NCBI GenBank assembly: GCA_049794535.1
Contig: JBARCX010000175.1
Span: forward strand, 1 to 26,085
DNA length: 26,085 nucleotides
Origin: JBARCX01 sp049794535
Lineage (GTDB): Bacteria; Pseudomonadota; Gammaproteobacteria; Xanthomonadales; Rhodanobacteraceae
Direction of reading: 5' to 3'
Shown here: positions 15,892 to 22,751 of the stretch, piece after piece
Numbering within the stretch: position 1 is the stretch's first letter
How the letters are laid out: every line of letters begins with the position of its first letter
Program-made: the position numbers and the translations under genes
The notes under the pieces: model-generated
The model's input: only the letters and a program-made list of their open reading frames with translations
The model's database searches: none
What the model was told of the DNA's origin: nothing

Positions 15892-16028
15892 GGATGGACC
15901 CCAGCGCAGATATAAGCGAGCGAAGCACGATGGTGAGTGTCCCGCCATGAAGCATCGTGAGCAAGGTCACTGAGGTTTCGAGCCCCAGGGCTACCCAGGA
16001 AACGTGCACTGGATCTAAGCTTCGGCAC

Positions 16029-16811
16029 ATGAATAGCCGCATTGACGCTTGGCAGTTACAAGGCCAGACCGCATTGATCACCGGTGCCAGCAAGGGCATT
16101 GGCTACGCCGCTGCGCGCGAATTGGCAGGGCTGGGCGCCAACTTGTTGCTGGTAGCGCGTGACGAGGACTATCTCGAGCAGGTACGGGTCGAACTCTTCG
16201 ATGATTTCGAGAATATCGACGTGCTCGCGTTTGGCGCCGACCTCGGCCAAGCGGAGGACCGTCTCGCGGTGTTCGACTGGATCGCCGACCTTGGTCTGCC
16301 GTTGTCGCTACTGATCAACAATGCCGGCGGCAATCGCCCGATGGCCACGGTCGATTACGCCGAGGATGAGTACCGCACGATTTTTGAGCAGAACCTTTTC
16401 TCCGCCTACGAGATGTGCCGGTTGGCGTACCCGCAGCTGGTGCAGCATGCGAACGCGGCGATCGTAAACGTGGGCTCGGTATCTGGCATCACTCATGTGC
16501 GTACCGGTTCACCCTACGGCATGAGCAAGGCGGCACTGCATCAGCTCACACGCAACCTCGCCGCCGAGTGGGCGGTGGATGGCATCCGCGTCAATGCGGT
16601 CGCGCCGTGGTACATCCGCACGCAGCGTACCGGGCCAGCACTGGCCGATGAGGACTACCTGGAAGAAGTGCTGGATCGAACGCCGCTCAGGCGCATTGGT
16701 GAACCCGAAGAAGTGGCTGCGGCGATCGCGTTTTTGTGTTTGCCCGCAGCCAGCTACATCACAGGTCAGGTGCTGGCGGTGGACGGCGGCTTTCTCAACT
16801 ACGGGTTTTGA
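16029..16811 (+). CDS. Short-chain dehydrogenase/reductase (SDR), tropinone-reductase-like
   Basis: A 260-residue classical SDR oxidoreductase, presumably NADP(H)- or NAD(H)-dependent and cytosolic. The cofactor-binding TGASKGIG lies at 18-25, NNAG at 97-100, and the catalytic set is S150, Y163 and K167 (YGMSK). The C-terminus has the usual ITGQVLAVDGG. It resembles the tropinone-reductase-like subgroup by its general pattern, and the substrate is unknown. The ATG at 16029 gives the normal N-terminus. Its ribosome site is poor, and the in-frame start at 15957 would add 24 unrelated residues. It is transcribed divergently from the lipoprotein gene and convergently with the DUF4124 gene. Confidence 0.92.
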   Translation: MNSRIDAWQLQGQTALITGASKGIGYAAARELAGLGANLLLVARDEDYLEQVRVELFDDFENIDVLAFGADLGQAEDRLAVFDWIADLGLPLSLLINNAGGNRPMATVDYAEDEYRTIFEQNLFSAYEMCRLAYPQLVQHANAAIVNVGSVSGITHVRTGSPYGMSKAALHQLTRNLAAEWAVDGIRVNAVAPWYIRTQRTGPALADEDYLEEVLDRTPLRRIGEPEEVAAAIAFLCLPAASYITGQVLAVDGGFLNYGF

Positions 16812-16820
16812 TCGACATAA

Positions 16821-16870
16821 GTTTTCCACAGCCGTTGGGGACAGCCTGGTGACAAGCCTGTGGACAAAAC
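16821..16870. repeat. Imperfect inverted repeat with two near-DnaA boxes
   Basis: CCACAG (16826-16831) pairs with CTGTGG (16858-16863). GTTTT (16821-16825) pairs with AAAAC (16866-16870) across a two-base bulge, giving 11 pairs around a ~26-nt loop. The arms contain TTTTCCACA (16822-16830) and TGTGGACAA (16859-16867), each one base from the DnaA consensus. It lies in the 128-bp convergent gap after the SDR and DUF4124 genes, so it could be either a terminator or a DnaA-binding site. Confidence 0.4.
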
Positions 16871-16939
16871 CTCAATCTCCTTGCGCGACGGCCACTTGCT
16901 CCAGATTGCGTAGAACATGATCAGACGTGCGGAGTTTGA

Positions 16940-17560
16940 TTAGCAGTTCGTCAGCTGTGCGCGCAGTGTGGTCTCGCGCTGGAGTAGTGGCGGTTGGTCG
17001 CTCTGGAACGCTCGCTGCAGTTTCAGCTCATTGGCATCGTAGGCATCGCGTAGGGCATGGCAGGTTTCATCTGCGCTAAGTTCGCGACACTGATCCTGCA
17101 CCCAGGTGTAGTTGCCGGCGACCATGCCGGCGGTTGGCTTGTTCTGACCGAAGTTGTTGGCAGGGCTGTAGGTCTGGCTCAATGACGGTGAGGAGATGCC
17201 GAGTATCCCGAGCGGGGCGAGGTAGGGCTGTGGGTTGCCGTTTTCACTGAGATACGTTTTGCCATCGGTGGCACGCATGCAGCTGTACATGATCGGTAGG
17301 GGCGCAGCTGGCGGCAGGGGCATTGGAATGGCTGCGACGGGTGGGCTGCGATCGACCGGATGATCGACAGACTGGGCGGGTGTTGGCGCCAATGCAGGCT
17401 GTGTATCGGGTAGCTGCAGGACGTGTTCGTGCTGACTACCGGGGCAGGGTTTGTCCTGGTAGGTAACCTGCCCATTCGTGCCGGTGCACTGATAGATCGT
17501 AGTGGCCGCCGCCGGCAAGCCACCGATCAAGAGCAACAACAGAATGCCGAGTCGGATCAT
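16940..17560 (-). CDS. DUF4124 domain-containing secreted protein
   Basis: A 206-residue exported protein. The signal peptide (~1-19, MIRLGILLLLLIGGLPAAA) is followed by the DUF4124 motif IYQCTGTNGQVTYQDKPCP (22-40), found in many proteobacterial periplasmic proteins of unknown role. A Pro-rich linker (~50-90) leads to a degenerate second motif (YSCMRATDGKTYLSENGNP). The C-terminal half has three more cysteines, including the last residue. The ATG at 17560 is preferred because GAGGGG lies just upstream, whereas the frame's earlier ATG codons lack a site. It starts 45 bp after the degV-type gene, so it is probably in the same operon. Confidence 0.82.
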   Translation of the reverse strand: MIRLGILLLLLIGGLPAAATTIYQCTGTNGQVTYQDKPCPGSQHEHVLQLPDTQPALAPTPAQSVDHPVDRSPPVAAIPMPLPPAAPLPIMYSCMRATDGKTYLSENGNPQPYLAPLGILGISSPSLSQTYSPANNFGQNKPTAGMVAGNYTWVQDQCRELSADETCHALRDAYDANELKLQRAFQSDQPPLLQRETTLRAQLTNC

Positions 17561-17605
17561 GCGCCCCTCGCTCATCTCCCGCCTGTACTGGCTCACCCTG
17601 CCGAT

Positions 17606-18550
17606 TCAAAACTCGGCGACGTGTTCCTCGGCGGCAAAGCCCAGGGTTACCGCGCCTTCGCCCACATTGACCATGCCGGTGATGCTCATGGGCGCTTCCA
17701 TCAAAGTAACGCCACATTCCTCACAGGCGGTACGCAGTTTGTCGTAGCCGGGCAGCTTGGCCAGTTCGGCAAGATCGCCGCCGTAGCTCACGCAGACTAC
17801 GGGTACCAGCAAGCCAGCTTGCACGCGCTGCGCGGCGTAGCCGAACAGTATTTCTGCGCCATGCTCAAAGCCGCGCACCTTGCCGACCGGACCGGTCTCG
17901 CCGCGGTAGCCACGCAGCAGTGGCTTGATGTCCAGCGTCGAGCCGAGCACGGCGCTGAACAGGCCCACGCTGCGATCGCCCTTCTTCTTGGCACGAGCCC
18001 GCAGGTAGTACAGGTCGCGCGGCAGCATGTAGCCGTAGGCGTTATTGGCGATGTGTGCCAGTCGCTCGCGGATCGCTGCGGGTGGTTCGTTGGCGGCGAT
18101 CAATCGAGTGGCTTCGAAGACCACCGGGGCGGCGCCAGCGAACAGGCTACGCGTGTCGATCACCCGCATCAGGAATGGACCGGTGATGCCGGCCTCTTCG
18201 CGTACCCGGCGGTAATTCTTTAGCACCGCAAAGCTGGCCTTGATCACATGCTCGTTGATCGGGCTGCGGGTAGCGGTGATGGTGAGGCAGAACACGCAAT
18301 CCTGCTCCAGCACCAACTTCTCCAGGAAAAGCTTCTGCACGTCCTCGACGGAGCACGGCTCGGTTTCGGCGGAGTGGCTGCGGCTGCCTAGCTTGAGACT
18401 AAGAAAACGCTGGATTTCGGCGGGATCGCGATCGTCTTTGAACGTCGCGTCATCCACCCGCACATCGATCGGCATCACGGTGATGTTGTGTTCGTGCAGA
18501 AATGCCTGCGGTAGATCGCAGGATGCATCGATAGCCAAGCCCATGCGCAT
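17606..18550 (-). CDS. DegV family (fatty-acid-binding, FakB-like) protein
   Basis: A 314-residue member of the DegV family, two-domain proteins that bind a fatty acid in a buried pocket. In Firmicutes these feed fatty-acid kinase. The family opening is MGLAIDASCDLPQAF, an analogue of the usual DSSSDLP. Further marks are TITATRSPINEHVIKA (~91-106), VIDTRSLFAGAAPVV (~130-144) and GSTLDIKPLLRG (~203-214). No FakA kinase is nearby. I chose the ATG at 18550, eight bases after AAGGGG. The frame stays open to 18685, but that would overlap fadE and add unrelated residues. It follows fadE by 79 bp, which suggests a lipid role here. Confidence 0.88.
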   Translation of the reverse strand: MRMGLAIDASCDLPQAFLHEHNITVMPIDVRVDDATFKDDRDPAEIQRFLSLKLGSRSHSAETEPCSVEDVQKLFLEKLVLEQDCVFCLTITATRSPINEHVIKASFAVLKNYRRVREEAGITGPFLMRVIDTRSLFAGAAPVVFEATRLIAANEPPAAIRERLAHIANNAYGYMLPRDLYYLRARAKKKGDRSVGLFSAVLGSTLDIKPLLRGYRGETGPVGKVRGFEHGAEILFGYAAQRVQAGLLVPVVCVSYGGDLAELAKLPGYDKLRTACEECGVTLMEAPMSITGMVNVGEGAVTLGFAAEEHVAEF

Positions 18551-18558
18551 CACGTCAT

Positions 18559-18564
18559 CCCCTT
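18559..18564 (-). promoter_or_regulatory. Ribosome binding site deciding the DegV start
   Basis: On the minus strand AAGGGG lies eight bases before the ATG at 18550. It makes the upstream in-frame starts unnecessary. A second ATG two codons later is 14 bases from this site and less likely. Confidence 0.6.
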
Positions 18565-18620
18565 CGGTGATTGGCGCGCTGAACATAGCACGCAGAGTTA
18601 CAGTCTGACCCCGCTTATCT

Positions 18621-18635
18621 CGTTGAGGTTCAACG
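18621..18635 (-). other. Perfect 6-bp hairpin over the fadE stop codon
   Basis: CGTTGA-ACC-TCAACG on the minus strand spans the last fadE codons and the stop. No U-run follows, so it may be a partial attenuator or processing site before the DegV gene rather than a terminator. Confidence 0.3.
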
Positions 18636-21044
18636 CAACTGGCGATAGGTGGCCGGATCGAATGCATCCACCTGCACGACGGCATCGCGTGCCTCTGCGG
18701 CCTCGTTCAGTGCGGCATATTCCTCCGCGTTAATGATACCGGCGGCGAGTGCATGCTCGTCCAGTTCGTCTTTTGCGGCGCGATCGAGGCGTCCGGCGCG
18801 AACCGCATCGCGCAATTTGGTTTCTATGGGAATGGCTCTCACCGCCTTGACCAGTGCGGCCTCCAGCTCGCCCAAGCCAGGCTCGGTGGGGCCGGGTACG
18901 TGGATGTCTTCCGTAAGGTGGATGCGTGCCTCGCGGTCTTCCAGGATGGCGCGTGCAGCACGTTGGCCCAGTACATCGGAAGGCGCACGGAAGCGTGCGC
19001 CGAGCGGAAACACCAGCCAGCGGGCGAATGTGGCAGCAGGGCCGGGTAAGTTATCCAGCACGCCTACAAGCGCTTGCTGGGTGCGATACAGCGCACTGGC
19101 TACGCCCCAGCGTGCGAGGTCGTAGTTCGATGCCAGCTTGGGTTCGTCGTGATAGCGCTTGAGCGTGGCGGCGGCGAGGTATTGCCAGGCCAGTGCATCG
19201 GCGAGTCGGCCAGAGATTTTCTCGCGCCGCTTCAGTGAGCCGCCGAGTGTGGCCATGCACACATCGGAGACGAAGGCGAAGGCCGAAGCAAAACGGGTGA
19301 GATGTTGGTACTGACGCTTCAGCTCGGTTTCCAGTGGCACTTGGGCCAGCCGGCTGCCGCTAAGGCCAAGCAACAGGGCGCGCGCCGCGCGGGTGAATAC
19401 GAAGTTGACGTAGCCGAACGTGGCCTTGTCGAAAGCTTTGAGATCCTTGGTCGCGATGGCATCGATCAGTTTGGGTACCCACGGATGACAGCGGATCGCA
19501 CCTTGCCCATAGATGATCATCGAACGGGTAAGGATGTTGGCGCCCTCCACCGTGATGCCGATGGGCACGGCCATCCACATCCGCGATAGCGCGTTGCGTG
19601 GCCCGCGCTGGATCGCTGCGCCAGCGCGTATATCCATCGCATCGCTGACCACTTCACGCATCGCGTCCGTCAGGTAGGCCTTGGCAATCGAACCGAGCAC
19701 GGCCGGTTTCTCGCCGGCATCCAGCGCGCCACAGGTGAGCGTGCGGGTGGCTGTCATCAGGTAGGTGAGGCCAGCGATTCGCGCCAGCGGCTCCTCGATA
19801 CCTTCGAAGCGGCCGATGGGCGTGTCGAACTGCTCGCGCACTGTGGCGTAGGCACCGCAGATCCGTGTGGACATCTGTGCCGCACCCACGGCCAGCGCCG
19901 GCAACGAGATCGAGCGGCCGGCAGCGAGCGACTCCATCAACATGCGCCAGCCATGGCCGATCTGTTCCTTGCCGCCGATGATGGCATCCAGTGGCACGAA
20001 AACATCCGTGCCCACGGTCGGCCCGTTCGCGAACGGCACACCCATTGGGTCGTGATGGCGGCCTATCTCGACGCCGGGGAGGTCGCGTGGAATCAAGGCA
20101 CAGGTAATGCCGCGATCTTCCGCGCCACCGAGCAGGCCATGGGGATCGCGCAGCCGGAAGGCCAGGCCGATCAGCGTGGCTACCGGTGCCAGCGTGATGT
20201 AGCGCTTGCTCCAGTTGAGCCGAAGGCCGAGTACTTCCTCGCCATGCCACATACCGCGCTCGACGATGCCGGTGGATTGTGTGGCAGCAGCATCAGAGCC
20301 GGCTTCGGGGCCGGTCAGTGCGAAGCACGGTACTTCGCGGCCGTCGGCAAGGCGCGGCAGGTGTTCGTTCTTTTGTTCGTCGGTGCCGTAATGCACCAGC
20401 AGTTCGCCGGGGCCGAGAGAGTTGGGCACCATCACCGTCACGGCGGCGGTGATCGAGCGGCTGGCGATGCGTGTGACTACGCGTGAGTGGCCAATCTCGG
20501 AGAAGCCCAGGCCGCCGTACTGCTCGGGTATCACCATGCCGAAGAAGCGTTCGCGCTTGAGGTAGTCCCATACCTCGGGCGGCAGGTCACGGTTTTGTTC
20601 GATCTGCCAGTCGTCCAGCATGTCGCATAGCTTGGTCACCGGGCCATCCATGAAGGCCTGCTCTTTGGCGCTGAGCGGCTTGCATTCGAAGTTGGCGAGG
20701 TACTTCCAATCCGGCATGCCGGAGAAGATCTGCGCATCCCACCACACGGTGCCCGCTTCCAGTGCAATGCGTTCGGTGTCGCCGAGCTTCGGCATCACCT
20801 TGCCCAGCGCCGGCAACAAGGCGCGGGCGAATAGGGCGCGGCGCAAGGGAGCAAAGCCGGTGATGATGGCGATCACGGCGGCGATCAGTAGCAGGCTTGC
20901 AAACAACGTAGGCGATTCGACACCACGTACAAGCCAAGTGAGGAACAGCACCGCCAGCGCGGCAACCCAGGCCAGCCAGCCTCGGCCGACATAGGCAAGG
21001 CCGAACAGGACGATCAGTGCGATGACGCAACCGGACAACAGCAT
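18630..21044 (-). CDS. fadE: Acyl-CoA dehydrogenase FadE (long, membrane-associated form)
   Basis: An 804-residue flavoprotein that performs the first step of fatty-acid beta-oxidation, acyl-CoA to trans-2-enoyl-CoA. The size and order match E. coli FadE: hydrophobic N-terminal segments (~3-39 and ~47-63), the N-terminal dehydrogenase domain, the FAD/substrate motif FALTGPEAGSD (241-251), the C-terminal helical domain with EGANILTRS (500-508) and GQGAIRCHPW, then a long FadE-specific C-terminal domain with the acidic-helical tail. The ATG follows an ideal AAGGAG six bases upstream. It is the first gene of a minus-strand cluster with the DegV and DUF4124 genes. A palindrome ~40 bp upstream may be an operator. 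Confidence 0.96.
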   Translation of the reverse strand: MLLSGCVIALIVLFGLAYVGRGWLAWVAALAVLFLTWLVRGVESPTLFASLLLIAAVIAIITGFAPLRRALFARALLPALGKVMPKLGDTERIALEAGTVWWDAQIFSGMPDWKYLANFECKPLSAKEQAFMDGPVTKLCDMLDDWQIEQNRDLPPEVWDYLKRERFFGMVIPEQYGGLGFSEIGHSRVVTRIASRSITAAVTVMVPNSLGPGELLVHYGTDEQKNEHLPRLADGREVPCFALTGPEAGSDAAATQSTGIVERGMWHGEEVLGLRLNWSKRYITLAPVATLIGLAFRLRDPHGLLGGAEDRGITCALIPRDLPGVEIGRHHDPMGVPFANGPTVGTDVFVPLDAIIGGKEQIGHGWRMLMESLAAGRSISLPALAVGAAQMSTRICGAYATVREQFDTPIGRFEGIEEPLARIAGLTYLMTATRTLTCGALDAGEKPAVLGSIAKAYLTDAMREVVSDAMDIRAGAAIQRGPRNALSRMWMAVPIGITVEGANILTRSMIIYGQGAIRCHPWVPKLIDAIATKDLKAFDKATFGYVNFVFTRAARALLLGLSGSRLAQVPLETELKRQYQHLTRFASAFAFVSDVCMATLGGSLKRREKISGRLADALAWQYLAAATLKRYHDEPKLASNYDLARWGVASALYRTQQALVGVLDNLPGPAATFARWLVFPLGARFRAPSDVLGQRAARAILEDREARIHLTEDIHVPGPTEPGLGELEAALVKAVRAIPIETKLRDAVRAGRLDRAAKDELDEHALAAGIINAEEYAALNEAAEARDAVVQVDAFDPATYRQLR

Positions 21045-21084
21045 GGCGCTCTCCTTATAGCCTTCCGTCGATCTTTGCCGATAG

Positions 21085-21101
21085 TGAAGCCTGGCGCTTC
21101 A
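21085..21101. promoter_or_regulatory. Palindromic candidate operator upstream of fadE
   Basis: TGAAGC (21085-21090) and GCTTCA (21096-21101) form a perfect 6-bp inverted repeat with spacer CTGGC. It lies 41-57 bp before the fadE start, in the region shared with the divergent AMP nucleosidase gene. It could bind a TetR- or GntR-type lipid regulator, though no regulator gene is in the window. Confidence 0.35.
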
Positions 21102-21182
21102 AAAAGGTGCAAACCGAGTGAGTTGTGACTGGCAGTGTTAATGCATCCCCACCTAAACTAACTTGATATAACTGGCATATCG

Positions 21183-21226
21183 CCGGCGTGGCGTCGCCGG
21201 TAACGCGTAGCGAAGGCTCGCTGCGC
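21183..21226 (+). promoter_or_regulatory. Two tandem stem-loops in the AMP nucleosidase leader
   Basis: The first stem is CCGGCG (21183-21188) with CGCCGG (21195-21200). The second is 21205-21213 with 21218-21226, nine pairs including one G-U around loop AGGC. They end 17 bp before the ATG and just ahead of AAGGGG, the ribosome site. A TATAAC -10-like sequence lies at 21167-21172, with no clear -35. The hairpins could modulate translation or stabilise the message. Confidence 0.4.
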
Positions 21227-21243
21227 TGACCTCAAGGGGTCTT

Positions 21244-22035
21244 ATGAAAGACAAGCATGAAATCGTCTCCAATTGGCTGCCGCGCTACACGGGTACGCCG
21301 CTGGAGCAGTTTGGCGAGCACATTCTGCTCACCAATTTTGGCCATTACGTGGATCTGTTCGCACAATGGCATGGCGTAGAGGTACAGGGCCGTGATCGGC
21401 CAATGCCTAACGCCACCGCCGACGGCATCACGCTGATCAACTTCGGCATGGGTAGCCCCAATGCTGCCACGGTCATGGACTTGCTTAGCGCTATCCGGCC
21501 GCAAGCTGCGTTGTTCCTCGGCAAGTGTGGCGGTGTAAAGAAGAAGAACCAGATCGGTGACTTGGTGCTGCCGATTGCGGCGATTCGCGGTGAAGGCACA
21601 AGTAACGATTACCTACCACCCGAAGTGCCGGCGCTGCCCGCGTTTCAACTGCAACGTGCAGTGTCGACCATGATCCGCGATCTTGGGCACGACTACTGGA
21701 CCGGCACCGTCTACACCACCAATCGCCGGGTATGGGAACACGACGACACCTTCAAGGAGTATCTGCGTCGCACGCGATGCATGGCGGTGGACATGGAAAC
21801 CGCCACCATCTTCGCTGCGGGCTTTGCCAACAGCATTCCCTGCGGCGCACTACTGCTGGTCTCCGACCAGCCGATGATTCCCGAAGGTGTGAAGACCGAA
21901 GCCAGTGACCGCAGTGTTACTGCTCATTATGTGGAGGCGCACATCAAGATCGGTATCGAGGCGCTGAAGTTGGTGCGACGTAATGGTCGCAGCGTGAAGC
22001 ATCTGCGGTTTGAGGATGATTCGGCAGGGGATTGA
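21244..22035 (+). CDS. amn: AMP nucleosidase, short form
   Basis: A 263-residue member of the nucleoside-phosphorylase fold family, predicted to hydrolyse AMP to adenine and ribose 5-phosphate. Visible family segments are LINFGMGSPNAATVMDLL (64-81), FLGKCGGV (91-98), the VDMETA motif with catalytic-site E185, and SDQPM with D208. It corresponds to the C-terminal catalytic half of the ~480-residue E. coli Amn and lacks the N-terminal regulatory domain, which is usual for the short bacterial form. The ATG follows AAGGGG four bases upstream. It is divergent from fadE and followed by a long non-coding gap. Confidence 0.9.
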   Translation: MKDKHEIVSNWLPRYTGTPLEQFGEHILLTNFGHYVDLFAQWHGVEVQGRDRPMPNATADGITLINFGMGSPNAATVMDLLSAIRPQAALFLGKCGGVKKKNQIGDLVLPIAAIRGEGTSNDYLPPEVPALPAFQLQRAVSTMIRDLGHDYWTGTVYTTNRRVWEHDDTFKEYLRRTRCMAVDMETATIFAAGFANSIPCGALLLVSDQPMIPEGVKTEASDRSVTAHYVEAHIKIGIEALKLVRRNGRSVKHLRFEDDSAGD

Positions 22036-22161
22036 GTTCTCCCATGGTTCGAGATCGATCTGGTTGAACGTGTTATCGCGGCATCCATGCGCGGATGAGT
22101 GCTGTGCGAATGCGCGTTCATTCTTTAAGCGCTTATTTCACTCGGTTTGTGGAATGCCTCG

Positions 22162-22210
22162 TTTCCCCCTGTAGGCCGGTCATATCACTGATTGGCTTAC
22201 AGGGTGGAAA
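22162..22210 (+). ncRNA. Long RNA hairpin, candidate small RNA or REP-like element
   Basis: Bases 22162-22182 pair with 22189-22210 to give a 21-bp stem with one bulged T (22205), three G-U pairs and a six-base loop. The G-U pairs (22174/22197, 22178/22193, 22179/22192) hold only in plus-strand RNA and would be A-C mismatches on the other strand. GTAG at 22171-22174 ahead of a GCCGGTCA/TGATTGGC stem recalls REP (SMAG-like) elements of Xanthomonadales. No U-tract follows, which argues against a simple terminator for amn. Confidence 0.4.
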
Positions 22211-22349
22211 TCGGCATCTACGGTTCTGAGGGTCGGGGTCGAATGGCGGGCTGAAATCGGGTGCTCACAGCGTCAGATTAAGAGCAGGTGCATTCAGATA
22301 CCCGAGTGGTTCACATACAGGTTTATTTCATACGTCGGGCTGAATTATT

Positions 22350-22495
22350 TCGCATGAATTTGCGATAGCTAAGGCGACAGGATTAATCTGCTTGTAATAA
22401 ATGTTTTTGCGCTGTTATCAGCCATTTTTAGCTTGGCCATGATCCGCAAAAGAGATGTGCTTCGCAAATAATTGCGTTAATCAAGGCGATCGCAA
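22350..22495. promoter_or_regulatory. Cluster of CGCAA/TTGCG half-sites
   Basis: Half-sites occur at 22360-22364, 22407-22411, 22445-22449, 22463-22467, 22472-22476 and 22491-22495. Two form inverted repeats: TCGCA-6-TGCGA (22350-22365) and CGCAA-4-TTGCG (22463-22476). They lie in AT-rich sequence upstream of the TonB receptor gene and could be operator sites for a regulator of it. Confidence 0.35.
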
Positions 22496-22662
22496 TTTTG
22501 TGCGCGAAAAACACAACTTATTTACGTTGACTTTTTGTTATCGGGCAAATTAGTGTTGGAACAGGCAAATTGCTAAGGCCGAGTTAAGCGGTAATGCGGC
22601 CACGCCAATCATGGGTGGCGCAATTTGTGGGGAGAGGTAGGGGTTTGTTGTCGCTGATCAAT

Positions 22663-22693
22663 GCGATTCGCTACAGACATCTGTGCGAGTCGC
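22663..22693 (+). promoter_or_regulatory. Strong hairpin in the TonB receptor 5' leader
   Basis: Bases 22663-22671 pair with 22685-22693 (nine pairs, one G-U), and ACAG (22673-22676) pairs with CTGT (22681-22684) around loop ACAT, with one bulged T. The 13-bp stem ends 58 bp before the ATG and has no following U-run. It may stabilise or regulate the receptor message. Confidence 0.45.
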
Positions 22694-22751
22694 CGGGACT
22701 TTGCGGTTTTCATTTCCTAGTTAAGTGGTCATTTCCGCCGGGGATCTATCA

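Larger units (their letters stand above)
22036..22751. other. 716-bp non-coding gap before the TonB receptor gene
   Basis: I see no gene with family or ribosome-site support. The sequence is clearly AT-richer (especially 22320-22560) than its flanks. Contents: a 10-bp palindrome TAAGCGCTTA (22126-22135), a long hairpin (22162-22210), a second foldable stretch (TCGGGTGCTC at 22257-22266 pairing in parts with 22282-22285 and 22300-22305), a cluster of CGCAA/TTGCG motifs, a -35-like TTGACT (22527-22532) without a good -10, and a third strong hairpin (22663-22693). The region probably holds the receptor's control region and possibly a small RNA. Confidence 0.6.

Noticed and set aside
17423..18223. 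266-codon open frame on the plus strand across the DUF4124 and DegV genes
   Set aside because: It is antisense to two well-supported genes. Its Ala/His/Gln-rich translation is typical of a shadow frame in GC-rich DNA.
18551..18685. Longer DegV protein starting at 18685 inside fadE
   Set aside because: The extra 45 residues are unrelated to the family and would overlap fadE. The ATG at 18550 has its own ribosome site.
22064..22092. TTGAAC-type -35 as promoter for the hairpin at 22162
   Set aside because: No acceptable -10 lies 16-18 bases downstream.
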